DNA of 64,000 nucleotides from Steromphala cineraria. Lineage: Eukaryota > Mollusca > Gastropoda > Trochida > Trochidae. Position numbers and translations under genes: made by a program. Below, piece by piece: positions 1 through 10,670 of the stretch; position 1 is the stretch's first letter; each line of letters begins with the position of its first letter. Location: contig OU744721.1 in assembly GCA_916613615.1 (NCBI GenBank), forward strand, positions 70,251,060 through 70,315,059. The letters run 5' to 3'. Under the pieces are notes generated by a model. The model searched no databases and was not told the origin of the DNA. It worked only from the letters and a program-made list of their open reading frames with translations.

Positions 1-1055
1 CAATCGAAACACTTTTTTACAGTACAGAACAATCTTCACTATCCTAGAGATTATCTTGCCAACATTGCAATTAGTTACTCTATTAACTTAAATTTAGAAG
101 CTTTCGTATCGAATAAAGCACAATTATGCACCAAGATAATTGAGGTCTAAACGCTCTTAACTAAGGCTGAATATAGCTGGCCACAAAAAACATCATTGCG
201 TTATAATGATGTTCACACTTGGTTCTTTCAATTCTCTACGGACCAATTTAAAATAAGTACATTTACTTAAGGAGCTAAGCTTTTCTATCTGTTGGTTATA
301 GCCCTTTGCAATAAAACCCACAAATTGACTGTAAAAGATCTATTTTATTCTCCGTTTAATTTTCAGATGGCAAATACAAATAGTTGATTATATCTTGAAA
401 ATTATCAGTGTTCACAAATCAATCAAAAATTCACCATTTTCTCAATGATGGACTTATTCTTGCAAAATTAAACCACGTTTTGACATGTGGGAAAATTATC
501 AAACATTTTCAATAGAAGACAATATAGAAGTAATAGATGTTCAATTTTACGACTTCTTAACAGATTTACATATCTAACAAATTGTGCTTGATATGGATAT
601 TGTCTATGTCGAAAAACGTTCATTGACAACAGTTGTCCAGTTAGTCTATACATATAGTTATTCGAAAATGTCCAAACTCTTGATTCTATATTAGGCTGTT
701 GATTATTTCAGGAACTAGAGTGTTAAACGAAAGTACTTATCACTACCAGTATTTAAGTTTTATTGATACTGGTTTATATGTGAAGCGATGAATGAGTTGC
801 TGACAGTAGGTTATGGTTATTCCAAAACTTGCAAATAATTTCTTGTGGAAATGAAAATATTATCTTAAAGCTACTGAAGCACCTACATTTACTATAATTA
901 AAAATTTGCTAACAGCTTATTCAAATAAAACTAAAAATGATGATTAAACATCTAATGAGTCAATCCACTGAATTATACGCTTGATGAGCTGCACACATAC
1001 TGAACTGTTGTATGGGCTAACATGATTCTCTTTTCCCTCTCAACTCATGTCGGCG
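1..1055. repeat. U1 block A, duplicated at 17212-18218
   Basis: This stretch aligns collinearly with 17212-18218, starting with ATCGAAACACTTTTTTACAG in both. The copies differ by many substitutions and small indels, so the duplication is old. Both end at a GTCGGCG motif, where this copy is interrupted by a LINE insertion and the other runs on without it. No reading frame is preserved between the copies, so I see no gene here. The window starts inside the unit, so its true left edge is unknown. Confidence 0.85.
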
Positions 1056-1965
1056 GATGAAACTAAAGCTATAAATCAAATATATATATCACTATTGAAA
1101 AGAGCACGCAATATCCATTTACCATTGGACTGTCTATTAAAAGCTTTTGATGTAATGATTGTACCAATACTACTTTACGGGTGCGAAGTTTGGGGGTGTG
1201 ACAACTTAACTTCTATTGAAAAGATTCATATTAAGTTTCTTAAACTAGCAACTGGACTTAGAAATTCCAATCCAAGTTATATGTTACATGGAGAACTTGG
1301 TCGTGTGCCACTAAATATTGTTGTATGTAAGAGAATTATTAGCTATTGGCACAAACTAGAATTAACAACGTTGGTTGTGAAAATGTCTAAACTTATTTAC
1401 TTACTTTGTAAAACTGATACTGTTTGCTCAAACTGGTTGGATTATGTACAAAAGACACTCAATAACTGTGGGCTAGGTTACGTTTTCAATAATCCTTTAT
1501 GTATTAGCACAGTTCACCTTGTCACACTGATTGAACGAATAATGAAAGATCAATTTATTCAAAGTTGGCAAGTTTGTGTGCGTAACAGCCCTAAGCTTTT
1601 TATTACAAATAGCTGAAAGAATACCCGTCATTTGAAAAATATCTTTTGTTTCCTAAATCTGTTGCTTATCAAATATTACGATTCATAATCATAATTTACC
1701 TATTGAATCCGGGAGATGGATTCATATCCCAAGAAAAAACCGAACCTGCCAACTTTGTAAAAGCCCAGCGATTGCTGATGAATTTCATTACATTTTTAGA
1801 CGTGAAGCCTTCGCTGTGGAACGAAGCAAATATATCCCTGATAAACTTAATAAGTACCCAAATCTATACACCTACAAGTCATTATTTTCATCACAAAAAT
1901 TATCCATACTGAAGAATCTCTCAAGATTTATAACTGTCATTGATAAAAAACTTAAGAATTTGTAA
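1056..1965 (+). pseudogene. LINE reverse transcriptase C-terminal part, frameshifted
   Basis: The first 187 or so codons (to the stop at 1616) read like the thumb and linker downstream of a LINE reverse transcriptase, including FDVMIVPILLYGCEVWG. This is the familiar VxPxLLYGxExWG motif just after the catalytic core. The catalytic FADD box is absent because the element is truncated. After 1616 the homology continues in a second frame (EYPSFEKYLLFPKSVAYQIL) and, from about 1741, in a third (RTCQLCKSPAIADEFHYIF, a CxxC...FHY zinc-knuckle-like end). It stops at 1963-1965. At least two frameshifts make it non-functional. Confidence 0.8.
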
Positions 1966-2079
1966 CAAAATTGACCTTCACCTTTGCTTATATTTATGTT
2001 TTTGCATGTAAATATGTATATCATTTCTCTTCTACCACCGATGGTGGCTGAATGAGAATAAAGAAATTGAATTGAATTG
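1056..2079 (+). mobile_element. Non-LTR retrotransposon (LINE), 5'-truncated 3' end
   Basis: This is the 3' part of a LINE: the end of the reverse transcriptase ORF, a short 3' UTR with an AATAAAG signal near 2057, and a tail of repeated ATTGA units at 2064-2079. It interrupts block A at the GTCGGCG motif; the paralogous site near 18218 lacks it. The 5' truncation and simple-repeat tail are typical of target-primed insertion. No clear target-site duplication is visible. The clade is uncertain; the ORF style resembles LINEs common in molluscs and cnidarians. Confidence 0.8.
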
Positions 2080-3834
2080 GAAATTCATTATGGGGTCGTG
2101 GTGTGTTTATACGAAGGCTCTAATGTCGCTAACAGTCAAGCGGACTCTCGATTGTCACAAGATGCCGGAACAGAGAAAATTGAACTACTCAAACAGATTA
2201 TTCATTTGATATAAAATCCAAGTTGTCATATCATCGTAGCAAAACCATTCAAGTTTTATTGCTTAAGTTATATTATAATGACTAACAAACATATGTATGT
2301 CTAAGTTTAAATACCCGAAACATCAACATTATTTTGTTCATCGTATTTGCTAAATGAATCTATTCAAAACATCAGAATTTTAAACAACGAAAGGAAACCT
2401 TGTCCTCTGATATACTAGATATTCTACGCAATGGAAGGATAAATTTATGTCCGTGTTATAGTTTAATGTTCATAAACTGGAACACTGGTGTGTAGAGAGG
2501 AAAAAATGATTCATGTTATTCATATTCGGGGTTTGCTAGTTTTTTTTCTACAAAAACCCAAATTGCTAATGTGCTTTCTCGTTTATCCTTTTGCCTACAG
2601 ATCAAAGGTTTGAATAGCGAAAAGGTTTAGAAAACTAAACTAAAAAACAGTAAATTGTCTAGATAATGCTTTAGTATAACAAGTTAATTATCATTGTAGA
2701 TAATCATTATATCATTGTTAAACAATAACGAGAAGCATCAACTGAATTAATGTTCTGAATTTATCAAGTAGCTGATGATGTTTCTTTTCCTAGGGAATAT
2801 TCTTTGTTTTATGAAGCTAATAGTTTCTGCTGTTTATCGATCAATTAGAAACTTTGGCTTTCTCGAGGGTTGTTATTCGTAAATTATCCATGTGCAGATC
2901 ATAAGGAAGATTTGTTAACGATGTGTGTGATCTTTTTTAATTTGAAGAAAATAAATTACGATATAAAAGTATGAATCATACCAAATATGTCAACTTGAAT
3001 TTAATAACTAGATTTTTTAATGTAATCACTGTCAAGATTGATTGTTATTTGAAATTCCCCAATTTGTTTTTGAATTATTAGGATCATACCCGCTAGGGCA
3101 AAAGCTTATATATATGAGGCCCTAAAATTGTTTCAATAAATAGTCCGTTTGGTTTTTACTTTAATTTGTGATAATTTGTAATTAAAAAAAGTGTAAGATC
3201 TAATGTTTTTATATTTATTTCCTTTTGTACGATTCGTTATCCGAAAATTAAAACATTTCCAGCTTTTTACGTATCTGTCACATAATTAAATTAGTTTTCC
3301 AAATATCATATTCAATATGAATAAAAATTATTCAAATACTAAGTAATGTGGTTTGCGGTGATTATTTTTGCAATTTAAATAATGGGAGGCTTCAAATATA
3401 TAAGCTTCCCATAGACAAGAACATTTCCTGCCACGTCTAAAGATGTAAGCAGATAAAAGTTCAGTTTTAAGATTCTTAGGAATACAATTCTAATGAATTA
3501 TATTCCAACGATTATCTATAGTGCAGTAATTTTGATGATATTATGTCATTTCATGTGTTTAAATCGGTGTCATTTTATGGAATTTCAACGGAAAATGAAA
3601 GTTCGTGTTTTTATTGCTAATGAAAAATTTGATGGCGGCATTACAGTGTATTATGCGTCAACCCGACTCGTGTGTTGTTCACGCAAACGCAACTTTTGGA
3701 AAACCCAGCTGCTAAATATAGGATTTTGCGTAGCGCGCGCTCCGGGACAATAACATTGTCTTTTTGCACTAAATAGAGATACTTCCCATGTTCCCAAAAC
3801 AGTTTTAATAGTATCAGCGTATAGGGGAAAGATG
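2080..3834. other. AT-rich non-coding stretch, no recognised feature
   Basis: No gene, RNA or transposon end is recognisable here. A short open frame at 3493-3753 has no family resemblance and is not kept in another unit. The sequence is not obviously matched in U2, although 18.66-21.74 kb occupies the equivalent position. Confidence 0.6.
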
Positions 3835-3941
3835 TTCCCCCATTTTTGTCAACTTTTGAAATGCAAATTGGCAATAGCAGAAATGCTTCATATACAAGGC
3901 TACATTCTTATTGAAACCTAGGTGGATATATCAAGACTCGC

Positions 3942-3949
3942 TGACGTCA
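3942..3949. promoter_or_regulatory. TGACGTCA (CRE-type palindrome), conserved in five units
   Basis: A perfect eight-base CREB/ATF-type site. The same octamer lies at the homologous position in U2 (21859), C1 (35339), C2 (43636) and C3 (52543), although the surrounding bases have diverged. The sequence shows conservation; that any factor binds it is inference. Confidence 0.4.
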
Positions 3950-4407
3950 GTGCACTACAATGACCCAACAACTTCTAGCGCATTTATCTTCCGTTACGTC
4001 TTGCATCATTAACACCAGACAATAGAAGCTCTCGTGATTAATATGCTTCAGATCTGTTAAAAAATTAAATGATATTTTTTGTAAACAAAAGAAAAGTTTA
4101 ATTATTATTTTGTTAAAGTTAACGATTGTGTTTTTAATTAAAAAGAAAAGCTTCCTGTAAGTAAGTTCATAATTCGTATTCAAAAAGTAATATTCATTAA
4201 ACTTAATCAAATAGAAAATGTGATGAATAATGCCAACAAGTCAAATGATCTTCAAGCAAAGATACATAAGCAACACATATGTACGGTTATATATGTATTC
4301 TATTCCTTCACTCCCGTGGTAGAGTTTCTACTATACCATCTAAAAAGGCATGAAATGTATGCAGAATGAGGATACCATATATCATGTTATGACAGGAATG
4401 CCATAAC

Positions 4408-4640
4408 TCAGTAAACAGTATCTTTATTTAGTAACTGTTCCAACGGGTAAACTGGCTTTTACAGTTCCAAAGGATTATTAAGTAAGGCATGGTCATTAAT
4501 GTTTTAACAGGGATGTTCAACTTGTACTGAAGTTAGCCGAATGTTAACATTTAGAAAGCGGTCCAATATGTCAATGTCAATCTCTGAACTTCGACCTGGA
4601 GATATTGGAATTATGAAATATAATTAATATGAAACATACT
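4408..4640. repeat. Shared AATAAA-bearing block, U1 copy
   Basis: Homologous blocks occur near 22616, 35916, 44180, 53117 and 53346. All contain CAGTATCTTTATTTAGT, which reads as ACTAAATAAAGATACTG on the minus strand and so holds an AATAAA polyadenylation-type signal. In an AT-rich genome the hexamer alone means little, but its preservation in six copies is notable. Confidence 0.5.
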
Positions 4641-5450
4641 ATCAATTCAAATACATCAATTCTGATTTTGAACATAAATCTTCATTTCAGTTACGTTTGA
4701 TAACCAATATAGGGGCCAGACCAATAAATGTGCCCCAGAATGCTTAGTAACTTTGTTTTGAATATCATGTTTTGATATGTGGAAAAATGATTATCAAGAC
4801 AGATTCAACAATATCAAATAATTTCCTTATGTCCAACAATGCAAGGCGCATTGAAAAGAAAAGCTATGGAAGTCAATAGGAAGTTACACTGAAATTGTGA
4901 AATCATGATTTTGCAAACAGCTAATGTAACCAATGCATTCCAAAGTGATGTAATATTATTTACTGCCAGTTTGAAATAACACGTTATTACTGTTTATTAC
5001 TCGTACATTTATAGTTTAGTTAGGTGTAGTGGAATGATATAACTGGAAGAAACAACCGTGGATAAATAAATATTCAACTTCCTCGTCACACAGAGTGCAA
5101 CATGTAACATTATGTTATGGAAGCCCTGACAACTTCCTTTACACGTCTAAATTGCTTGTATAAATTGTAATTTGGAAATTTCCCTCAAAAGTAGAGGAAG
5201 TGCCTTTGGCTACTGGAAAGATTCGTTGTTAGTTTACTTAGAAGTACATGTAAAGGAATGATACCACCTAATGGTGTTGTTACAACTGTGGATACATAAA
5301 CATACACCATTCACTGTACATGTAAGAAACGTTATGTAGAGTACGGATTGAAAGATGTTCATATACATAAATAATGTTGCTTTAACGAGTGTTTGTATGA
5401 AATATACACATTGGCTCGCTGTGGAAATAAATGTGGAGGTGCATGGGATA

Positions 5451-6187
5451 ACAAAATCAACTGGTCCCTGGATCTTCCATATATAAGCCTCACTGTGACC
5501 TTGAAAATAATGTGAAGGTCACCAAAATCGACTGGCCCGGCGCCTTCCCAATAAGATGCATTGTGTAAGTTATGAAGAGAATTCAGTGAATGGTTCTTGA
5601 GATATCCCGCTGACAAGCCTAAAATGCAGGTTTGAATGCTGAAATTTTCAAAGTCTCACTGTGACCTTGAAAATAATGTGAAGGTCACCAAAATCGACTG
5701 GGCCCGTCGCCTTCCCAATAAGATGTATTGTGTAAGTTATGAAGAGAATTCAGTGAATGGTTCTTGAGATATCCCGCTGACAAGCCTAAAATGCAGGTTT
5801 CAATGCTGAAATTTTCAAAGCCTCATTGTGACCTTGAAAATAAGGTGAAGGTCACAAAAATCGATTGGGCCCGGCGCCTTCCCAATAAGATGTATTGTGT
5901 AAATTGTGAAGATAATCCAGTTAATGGTTCTTGAGATATCCCGCTGACAAGCCTAAAATGCATGTTTCAATGCAAAAATGTCAAAGTCTCGTAATGACCT
6001 TGAAATGGAGGTCAAGGTCATAAACCTCTAGAGTGACCTTGCTCTCATGGTGATGAAGCTATATACACAAAATGAAAAGAATCAGGTCAATAGTTTTTGA
6101 GTTATTCAATTTCATCCGTCAGGACGTACGTATGTACGTAGGTACGGACGGACGCTGCTCAATACTATATCCCAAGCTTTGGGATAA
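5451..6187. repeat. Tandem repeat, about 166-bp period, rich in TGACCTTG / AAGGTCA half-sites
   Basis: Three near-complete units plus partial ones at the edges; equivalent positions are near 5491, 5657, 5824 and 5990. Each unit begins CACTGTGACCTTGAAAATAA, followed by TGTGAAGGTCAC, an inverted pair of AAGGTCA-type half-sites. Each also contains CTTCCCAATAAGATG and TTCTTGAGATATCCCGCTG. The right edge holds ACGTACGTATGTACGTAGG and GACGGACGCTGCT, a style often seen at the ends of dispersed molluscan repeats. The homologous position in U2 (near 23920) lacks it, so it was inserted into U1 or lost from U2. No protein is encoded. Confidence 0.8.
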
Positions 6188-6620
6188 AAAAACTTACTGT
6201 TGAAGATTCTATTTATAATAATCTTTCTAACAGGAATCAAACAAAAACAGGCAAACGTGTAATTTTCTCCATTCGTCTGTTTTTATTTCACAGTAAGATA
6301 ACCATGAAAATAAAACAGACATTAAACTGCTGTAATTGAAAACCTTATCGAAAAGAGAAAATTATCTGCAAGTCATTGCACCTTATTCTTTAGCTATTAT
6401 TTACTAATTACCGTTGTTAAGGATGTATGATTAAAATGATTAAAGAAATATGATTGATGAAGAGGAACTAACCTATTAACTTTGTAATAAACTAACATTG
6501 ATTAACTGAAGAATGATTGCCGTTACATTAGTTTAATGTTGCATTATTTGAGAAATTTTGCAAAGATAAAAAAGGAGATATTTAAGAGAGATTTTGTGAG
6601 ATATTTTGTCTTGAAACTGA

Positions 6621-6720
6621 AGTAAAGTATAGTATAGTATAGTATAATAAAGTATAGTAAAGTATAGAATATAAAGGACGGTATAGTATAGTATATCAAG
6701 GACGGTATGGTTTAGTATAT
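6621..6720. repeat. TATAG-type microsatellite
   Basis: Imperfect runs of AGTAT / TATAG with AAGGACGGTATAG interruptions. The U2 equivalent is at 24648-24735, with a different number and mix of units, so it pre-dates the duplication. Confidence 0.85.
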
Positions 6721-7089
6721 ATTTACAATCTTACCCGTGTAGCAAAGCAAAAGATGTCAATAAGATTTAGGCTTGTAACTTCTCCCTTGAACTACATACT
6801 TTAAATTGTTCTTATTGCATCATGTTAAAAGATACTTCAATGATTTCCGTATTTTTTCTATCAGAACAAAACATACCATTCAGCCATTCAATATGTTCAT
6901 AAGAATTGAGATTTAAGTTAGTCAAAATGATGAATATTATAGAGAATTTGAAATTAAGTTAGACATTGAATCATGATACCACATATTTGAAAATTACTTT
7001 TAGTTGACGTCTTTTATACTTTAATGATTGCATGACTCAATTTTGAAATTTGACTTCATGGAATAGCATTCGTTTTTTAGGGTGGTTTT

Positions 7090-7395
7090 ACAATTCGAAT
7101 AGATTTATTCTTTGCTTCAGTGATGTAATTGTCAAAGACAGTTTAACGAACGAAAACACAAACTTTCTCCCAGTTGACTTCTTTCCTTTCCTTAGACGTT
7201 GACATGCTCATTAAGTGTGACATGAGATGTTAATCCAGGTTGATTTTCATTGCTCTTCATCTCTCTTTGCTACAAAACATAGCAAAGGGGTCGGTATGTC
7301 AATTTTCATCAGTCACTTTACCTCTTTCATGAATATGTCAGAACCGTTGTATTCATATCTGTATCATGTCATCAGCAATTCTACAAGTAATGCAA
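7090..7395. other. Exceptionally conserved U1/U2 block, partly open on + strand
   Basis: The matching U2 segment is 25092-25395. From about 7229 to 7395 I see only three or so differences, against many more in the flanks. On the + strand it is open in both copies from an ATG at 7229, encoding a peptide that starts MLIQVDFHCSSSLFATKHSK. In U1 it ends after about 57 residues; in U2 the frame continues to 25570. A run CTTTCCTTTCCTTAG near 7188-7202 resembles a 3' splice site in U1 only. I do not recognise the peptide. It could be a decayed exon, a regulatory element or a gene-conversion tract. Confidence 0.45.
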
Positions 7396-7481
7396 AAAAA
7401 TAGACGCTTGAGAATAATGTACGACATTCAATAATGTTATTGTCAACGGTGATATTATGGAATCTCAAATAGTAAGGATTC

Positions 7482-7823
7482 TTTTCTGAATATAAGAAAT
7501 CTTTGACTTCGGACGAATTATTAAGAACTCAATCCTTCCAATATCAAGTTTAAGACGACATCCATTCTTTTATTTCAGTGTGGAGGAGTTATAAATTTGG
7601 TGTATTGGTGTTGCCTATCGACATGTTCGTCAGAAATTCCACGAAAAATATTGTTTTCTGAATATAAGAAATCTTGGATTTCGGATGAATTAGTAAGAAC
7701 TCAATCCTTCCAATATCAAGTTTCAGACGACATCCATTCTTGTATTTTAGTGTATAGGAGTTATAAGTTTGGTTATTGGTGTATTGGTGTTGCTTCTCGA
7801 CATGTTCGTCAGAAATCCGAATA
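7482..7823 (+). repeat. Local tandem duplication, 172-bp unit
   Basis: Two copies in a row, starting at 7482 and 7654, both with TTTTCTGAATATAAGAAATC and AACTCAATCCTTCCAATATC. The U2 equivalent (about 25395-25503) is single. Each unit contains a pyrimidine-rich stretch ending in CAG or TAG followed by TGTGGAG or TGTATAG, see the exon-like remnant at 25430. Confidence 0.85.
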
Positions 7824-7826
7824 AAA

Positions 7827-8138
7827 GCCTTCGTAAAACAACGTTATCAACATAGTTCCAAGATCACTGTAAACACAATGATGTAACAGTTTGTTGTATG
7901 ATGTTTTCCCTTGTTTGATAACTCGCTGGGATTTCTCTGGCAGATATGATGAGTACCATACCAAAGCAGTACCCCTGATACCATAAATTGTCTGCATTCT
8001 TTTCAGTAATATATCATGGTAAAAAGTGTCAAATGCAGCTAAATGATCTAAAAGCACAAATGAAAAAAATCTGTCCCTTATCGGCTTCTGAGATGAAGTA
8101 GCAATGACATAAATCAACGCATATGTGTTATCGCGCAT
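7827..8138 (-). pseudogene. CR1/L2-type LINE reverse transcriptase fragment, inverted 5' part
   Basis: On the minus strand this reads as reverse transcriptase, with FVLLDHLAAFDTFYHDILL corresponding to the usual LLDLSAAFDTVDHxIL motif, then YGIRGTALVWYSSYL and SQRVIKQGKTS. These are hallmark segments of the CR1/L2/Rex group. It is 5'-truncated and lacks the FADD active site. The remaining C-terminal part of the same type of protein continues from 8139 on the opposite strand, so the two halves form one insertion with an inverted 5' segment. A diverged copy of this half is present in U2 at 25503-25788. Confidence 0.8.
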
Positions 8139-8690
8139 GGACTACTGTAATGGACTCTGTATGGTCTACCATCCAACTGCATCCTATCCCTGCAGAGAGT
8201 CTAGAACTGTGCCGCTCACTTAGTGTCTGGAACCAAGCGACATGACCACATCTCACCTATACTGCAGAAATTATATTGGCTTCCTGTAAAATATAGAATT
8301 CAGTTCAAACTCTTGCTCCTAGTGTTTAAATGTCTAAAAATGAACAAGCTCCAGAATATTTACAAGCCCTGATTCAAATCTATCAACCTGCACAATGCCT
8401 GAGATCTTCCGACAGTAACCTCCTTAAAGTTCCTTCATCCAGAACTCAAACATTTGGTGATTGTGCATTTCAAGTCGCCGGCCCTTCTCTATGGAATCCC
8501 CTTCCTTAAAACCTTAGAGACATAGAGGAACTTCCGAGATTTAAATCCGGACTTAAAAACAACTTATGTCAGTATTGCATTTGATTGACTACCTGACATT
8601 TTCATGTTTTCATCACAGTGCTTCAGGTCAGTTTTCTGGTTTTAGCGCAATTTAAGTATTTTTATGTATGTATGTATGTATGTATGTTAT
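8139..8690 (+). mobile_element. CR1/L2-type LINE 3' end with TATG tail
   Basis: On the + strand, in shifting frames, are DYCNGL, then QNCAARLVSGTKRHDHISP, LYWLPVKYRIQFKLLLLVFK and FGDCAFQVAGPSLWNPLP. This is the classical C-terminal part of CR1/L2 ORF2 (LDYCNxLLxGLP ... LHWLPVxxRIxFKxLxLxxK ... GxRxFxxAxPxLWNxLP). A stop interrupts the WNPLP region and earlier frameshifts are needed, so it is dead. It ends in a TATG microsatellite at about 8663-8687, a normal type of LINE tail. In U2 this half is missing and other DNA lies there. Confidence 0.85.
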
Positions 8691-9345
8691 TGGTTATTTT
8701 CACATGAGCTGTTTCAGTGAGCGGTAAGCAGCCTGACGTTATTCTCTAAGGTTGTTTCTCACCAGTTGATCTCAAAAGCCCTTATGCAATCGATTGAAAC
8801 TTTCTGTCAAGGTATACTTCTTGGATGATATACGCTCACATAACCTACTTATACTTTTTATTTCTGCCAGTCAATTAAAAGCCGATTTTCACGCTCAAAG
8901 TACCCATCTCAGCACAAATGGCTGCCAGAAGGTGGGGATTTGACAGAACTTCTATATCTTAACTCATTTAAGGTATCAACAGGAAAACCTCAATTCAATT
9001 TTTAAACTGGTATGATACAATTACATGTACATGTATGTACCAATGACTGATTCTTTCAATTCAATGATTTGTTGAACTCTAAGTCAACAGTTCCCGCTTA
9101 AAAAGAAGACATGATTGAGACGTTAAGGTCTATTGATGATCAGATGAAAATAATTTGATTATCCTTCTAACCCACTATCAGAACAAACAGAAGCAAGATA
9201 TGTAGACCATGGACAGTTTGTTTTGCTAGATCAGCACAAAACACACTCTCGACTGATGTTATTCCTTGAGATGAAGAGATAAGCAATGATGAGAGATGCA
9301 CCTGCCGAGCCAAGGGAAATGTTGATTTTGACGAAGGACTCCATG
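8690..9345. repeat. U1 block F, duplicated in U2 at 26415-26850 and 28210-28395
   Basis: Shared anchors are TTTTCACATGAGCTGTTTCAG, ATGGCTGCCAGAAGGTGGGG, and TGATGTTATTCCTTGAGATG. The segment around 8915-8985 is nearly identical to 26646-26718. U2 holds about 1.37 kb more between the two halves; part of that extra DNA (near 27600) matches the C units, so U1 has probably lost it. Confidence 0.8.
9240..9345. repeat. Core block shared by U and C units
   Basis: Versions occur at 28297-28395, 36845-36945, 45110-45205 and 54704-54800. They share CTCGACTGATGTTATTCCT, TAATGATGAG and GGGGAAATGTTGATT. On the minus strand the U copies read open as STFPLARQVHLSSLLISSSQ, with slight variation in U2; the C copies have a different middle (GGTAAGGTAAGTCACGTG) that breaks this frame. 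No known family is recognised. Confidence 0.6.
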
Positions 9346-9519
9346 ATGCAACACACACTACTGGACTCATGACAGTATCATGGTTTGGTATTTTTTGTGC
9401 TACGGAGACCCACGACAAAGGCCATGTTCCTGGAAGGGTCACCAAAGCTAGACATGTTGATCTGATACTGTCTACTCAATTTTGGATGGCAACATCCACG
9501 TTTTGAATAGCTGAACAAT
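9346..9519. other. U1-specific segment upstream of LINE tail
   Basis: This segment between the core block and the LINE tail is absent from U2. A minus-strand open frame runs through it (9167-9445), and the + strand is open too for a stretch. Neither gives a recognisable domain. It may belong to the neighbouring insertion. Confidence 0.35.
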
Positions 9520-9589
9520 TAATGAATGAATGAGTTTATTCCGTAAAGAGGCCACAGGCCCGTTATACAGTGCATTTACAACAGTTTAA

Positions 9590-9946
9590 AGGGGCAGTAG
9601 CACGTTTTTAGGGGGAATAGAAGGTGATGTCAGGAAAATGAAAATTAATGGTTCCAATTGAAAGACAATGTATTTAAACTAAATGGAGCAGTAATAATTC
9701 AAATATTTAACGTAAAGTTTAGCCATGCGATTCCTTTTTCTTACAGAAAATGAATTAAAGGTGTTCACACAAAAATGGCGGCCTATGTATTTTATGTGAA
9801 TCTTCATACTTTGTCCTCCGACTATGGATGATTGACTTGTTTAATGTCATTTTTTACACTGTCAAAATAATACATTTAACATTAACTTACAATTATCACT
9901 GAAAATTTTAAAATATAAAATTATCAAAAAACGTGCTACTGCCCCT
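9590..9946. mobile_element. TTAA-flanked MITE, copy 1 (357 bp)
   Basis: Terminal inverted repeats AGGGGCAGTAGCACGTTTT and its complement, flanked by TTAA at 9586-9589 and 9947-9950. It has no coding capacity. Length equals that of copy 2 (14366-14722), with a shared interior (ATTAATGGTTCCAATTGAAA, ACACAAAAATGG). A TTAA target is characteristic of piggyBac-type transposases, so it is probably mobilised by a piggyBac-like element. A three-base TAA target with an AAGGGG terminus cannot be fully excluded. Confidence 0.9.
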
Positions 9947-10021
9947 TTAAAGGCAACAACAAAGCGCCCATTTGGACATATTAATTGAAATATAATACAA
10001 GTTTGTCTTGGCTTGATATTT

Positions 10022-10670
10022 CTAGAGTGGAATACCTTTCAGAAATAATTCACGTTTCTTAAAGGCTAAAAAGATATATTTAGCTAATTTGTTGATAATA
10101 GTATTATTTTGACACGACATGAGGCTACAAAATTTGTCGAAAGAAGGTTGTACACAGTAGTAAGTAGGTAAAATAGACCTTCTTAGATCATAGTAAAATG
10201 GACATATCAGGCAAAAGTGATATTCAGTTTCGATAACACGTACTACACAAAATGGACATAGTCTTAAATTTCTTTTTAAACCAATCTTTCTTCCCTCTTC
10301 GATCAACAAACTATGACTAGAACATCGAAAGGCACTGAGGGCACATTGGTATGCTCTAACAGAGATAGTAGATAAATATTTTTCAAAAACAATACATGGT
10401 TTTATTTGCGAATACACTTCAAGTTTGGAATACTTTTTTATGTTACAAAGCCACTCTTGTTGATCAACATCTAAACATCTTTGTCTAAAGCAAGCAATAA
10501 ATTTACTTACATTTGATACATCTTGGTTGCACCACACATGTCCAAAACCATACGATGTTAAAAGCTTTTTTACACTGAATGCCCAACATTTAACTCCCTT
10601 GTTAGCTAATGATACCTGGTATGTATAAACATGTTGTAAAATCGGGTTTTCAGTCTGGACCCCATTCCAC
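10022..10670 (-). pseudogene. LINE ORF C-terminus with CPFC...EYHF...C zinc-knuckle
   Basis: The open minus-strand frame of 171 codons (10537 to 10022) contains RCSSHSLLIEEGRKIGLKRN followed by CPFCVVRVIETEYHFCLICP and DLRRSILPTYY. This CxxC...EYHFxLxCPxYxxLR pattern is the standard C-terminal end of many L1/Tx1-like and RTE-like LINE proteins in marine invertebrates. Homology continues upstream to about 10670 in the same frame (LLTSYGFGHVWCNQDV), although the catalytic domain is missing. The C-terminal part has no internal stop, so the insertion is moderately young. Confidence 0.8.

Larger units (their letters stand above)
3835..5450. repeat. U1 block B, duplicated at 21748-23920
   Basis: Collinear with 21748-23920 once the insertion at 22224-22492 in the U2 copy is removed. 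Recognisable anchors are CCCCCATTTTTGTCAA, the TGACGTCA site, CAGTAAACAGTATCTTTATT, and GGAAGAAACAAC followed by a run about CACAGA(G/A)TGCAACATGTAACA. Parts also match the C units (35.3-36.1, 43.6-44.3 and 52.5-53.3 kb), so this is the stretch that ties the U and C groups together. Divergence is high and no reading frame is kept. Confidence 0.85.
6195..7480. repeat. U1 block C, duplicated at 24290-25395
   Basis: Collinear with U2 24290-25395. Shared anchors include CTGTAATTGAAAACCTTAT, a TATAG microsatellite, TTTGAAAATTACTTTTAGTT and the unusually well-kept segment from 7090. No gene is recognisable apart from the exon-like remnant noted separately. Confidence 0.85.

Noticed and set aside
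1047..1616. A 189-codon frame as a cellular gene
   Set aside because: It carries LINE reverse transcriptase C-terminal motifs, and homology runs on in other frames after its stop.
8663..8687. TATG microsatellite as an independent repeat
   Set aside because: It directly follows the CR1/L2 3' end and is better read as that element's tail.
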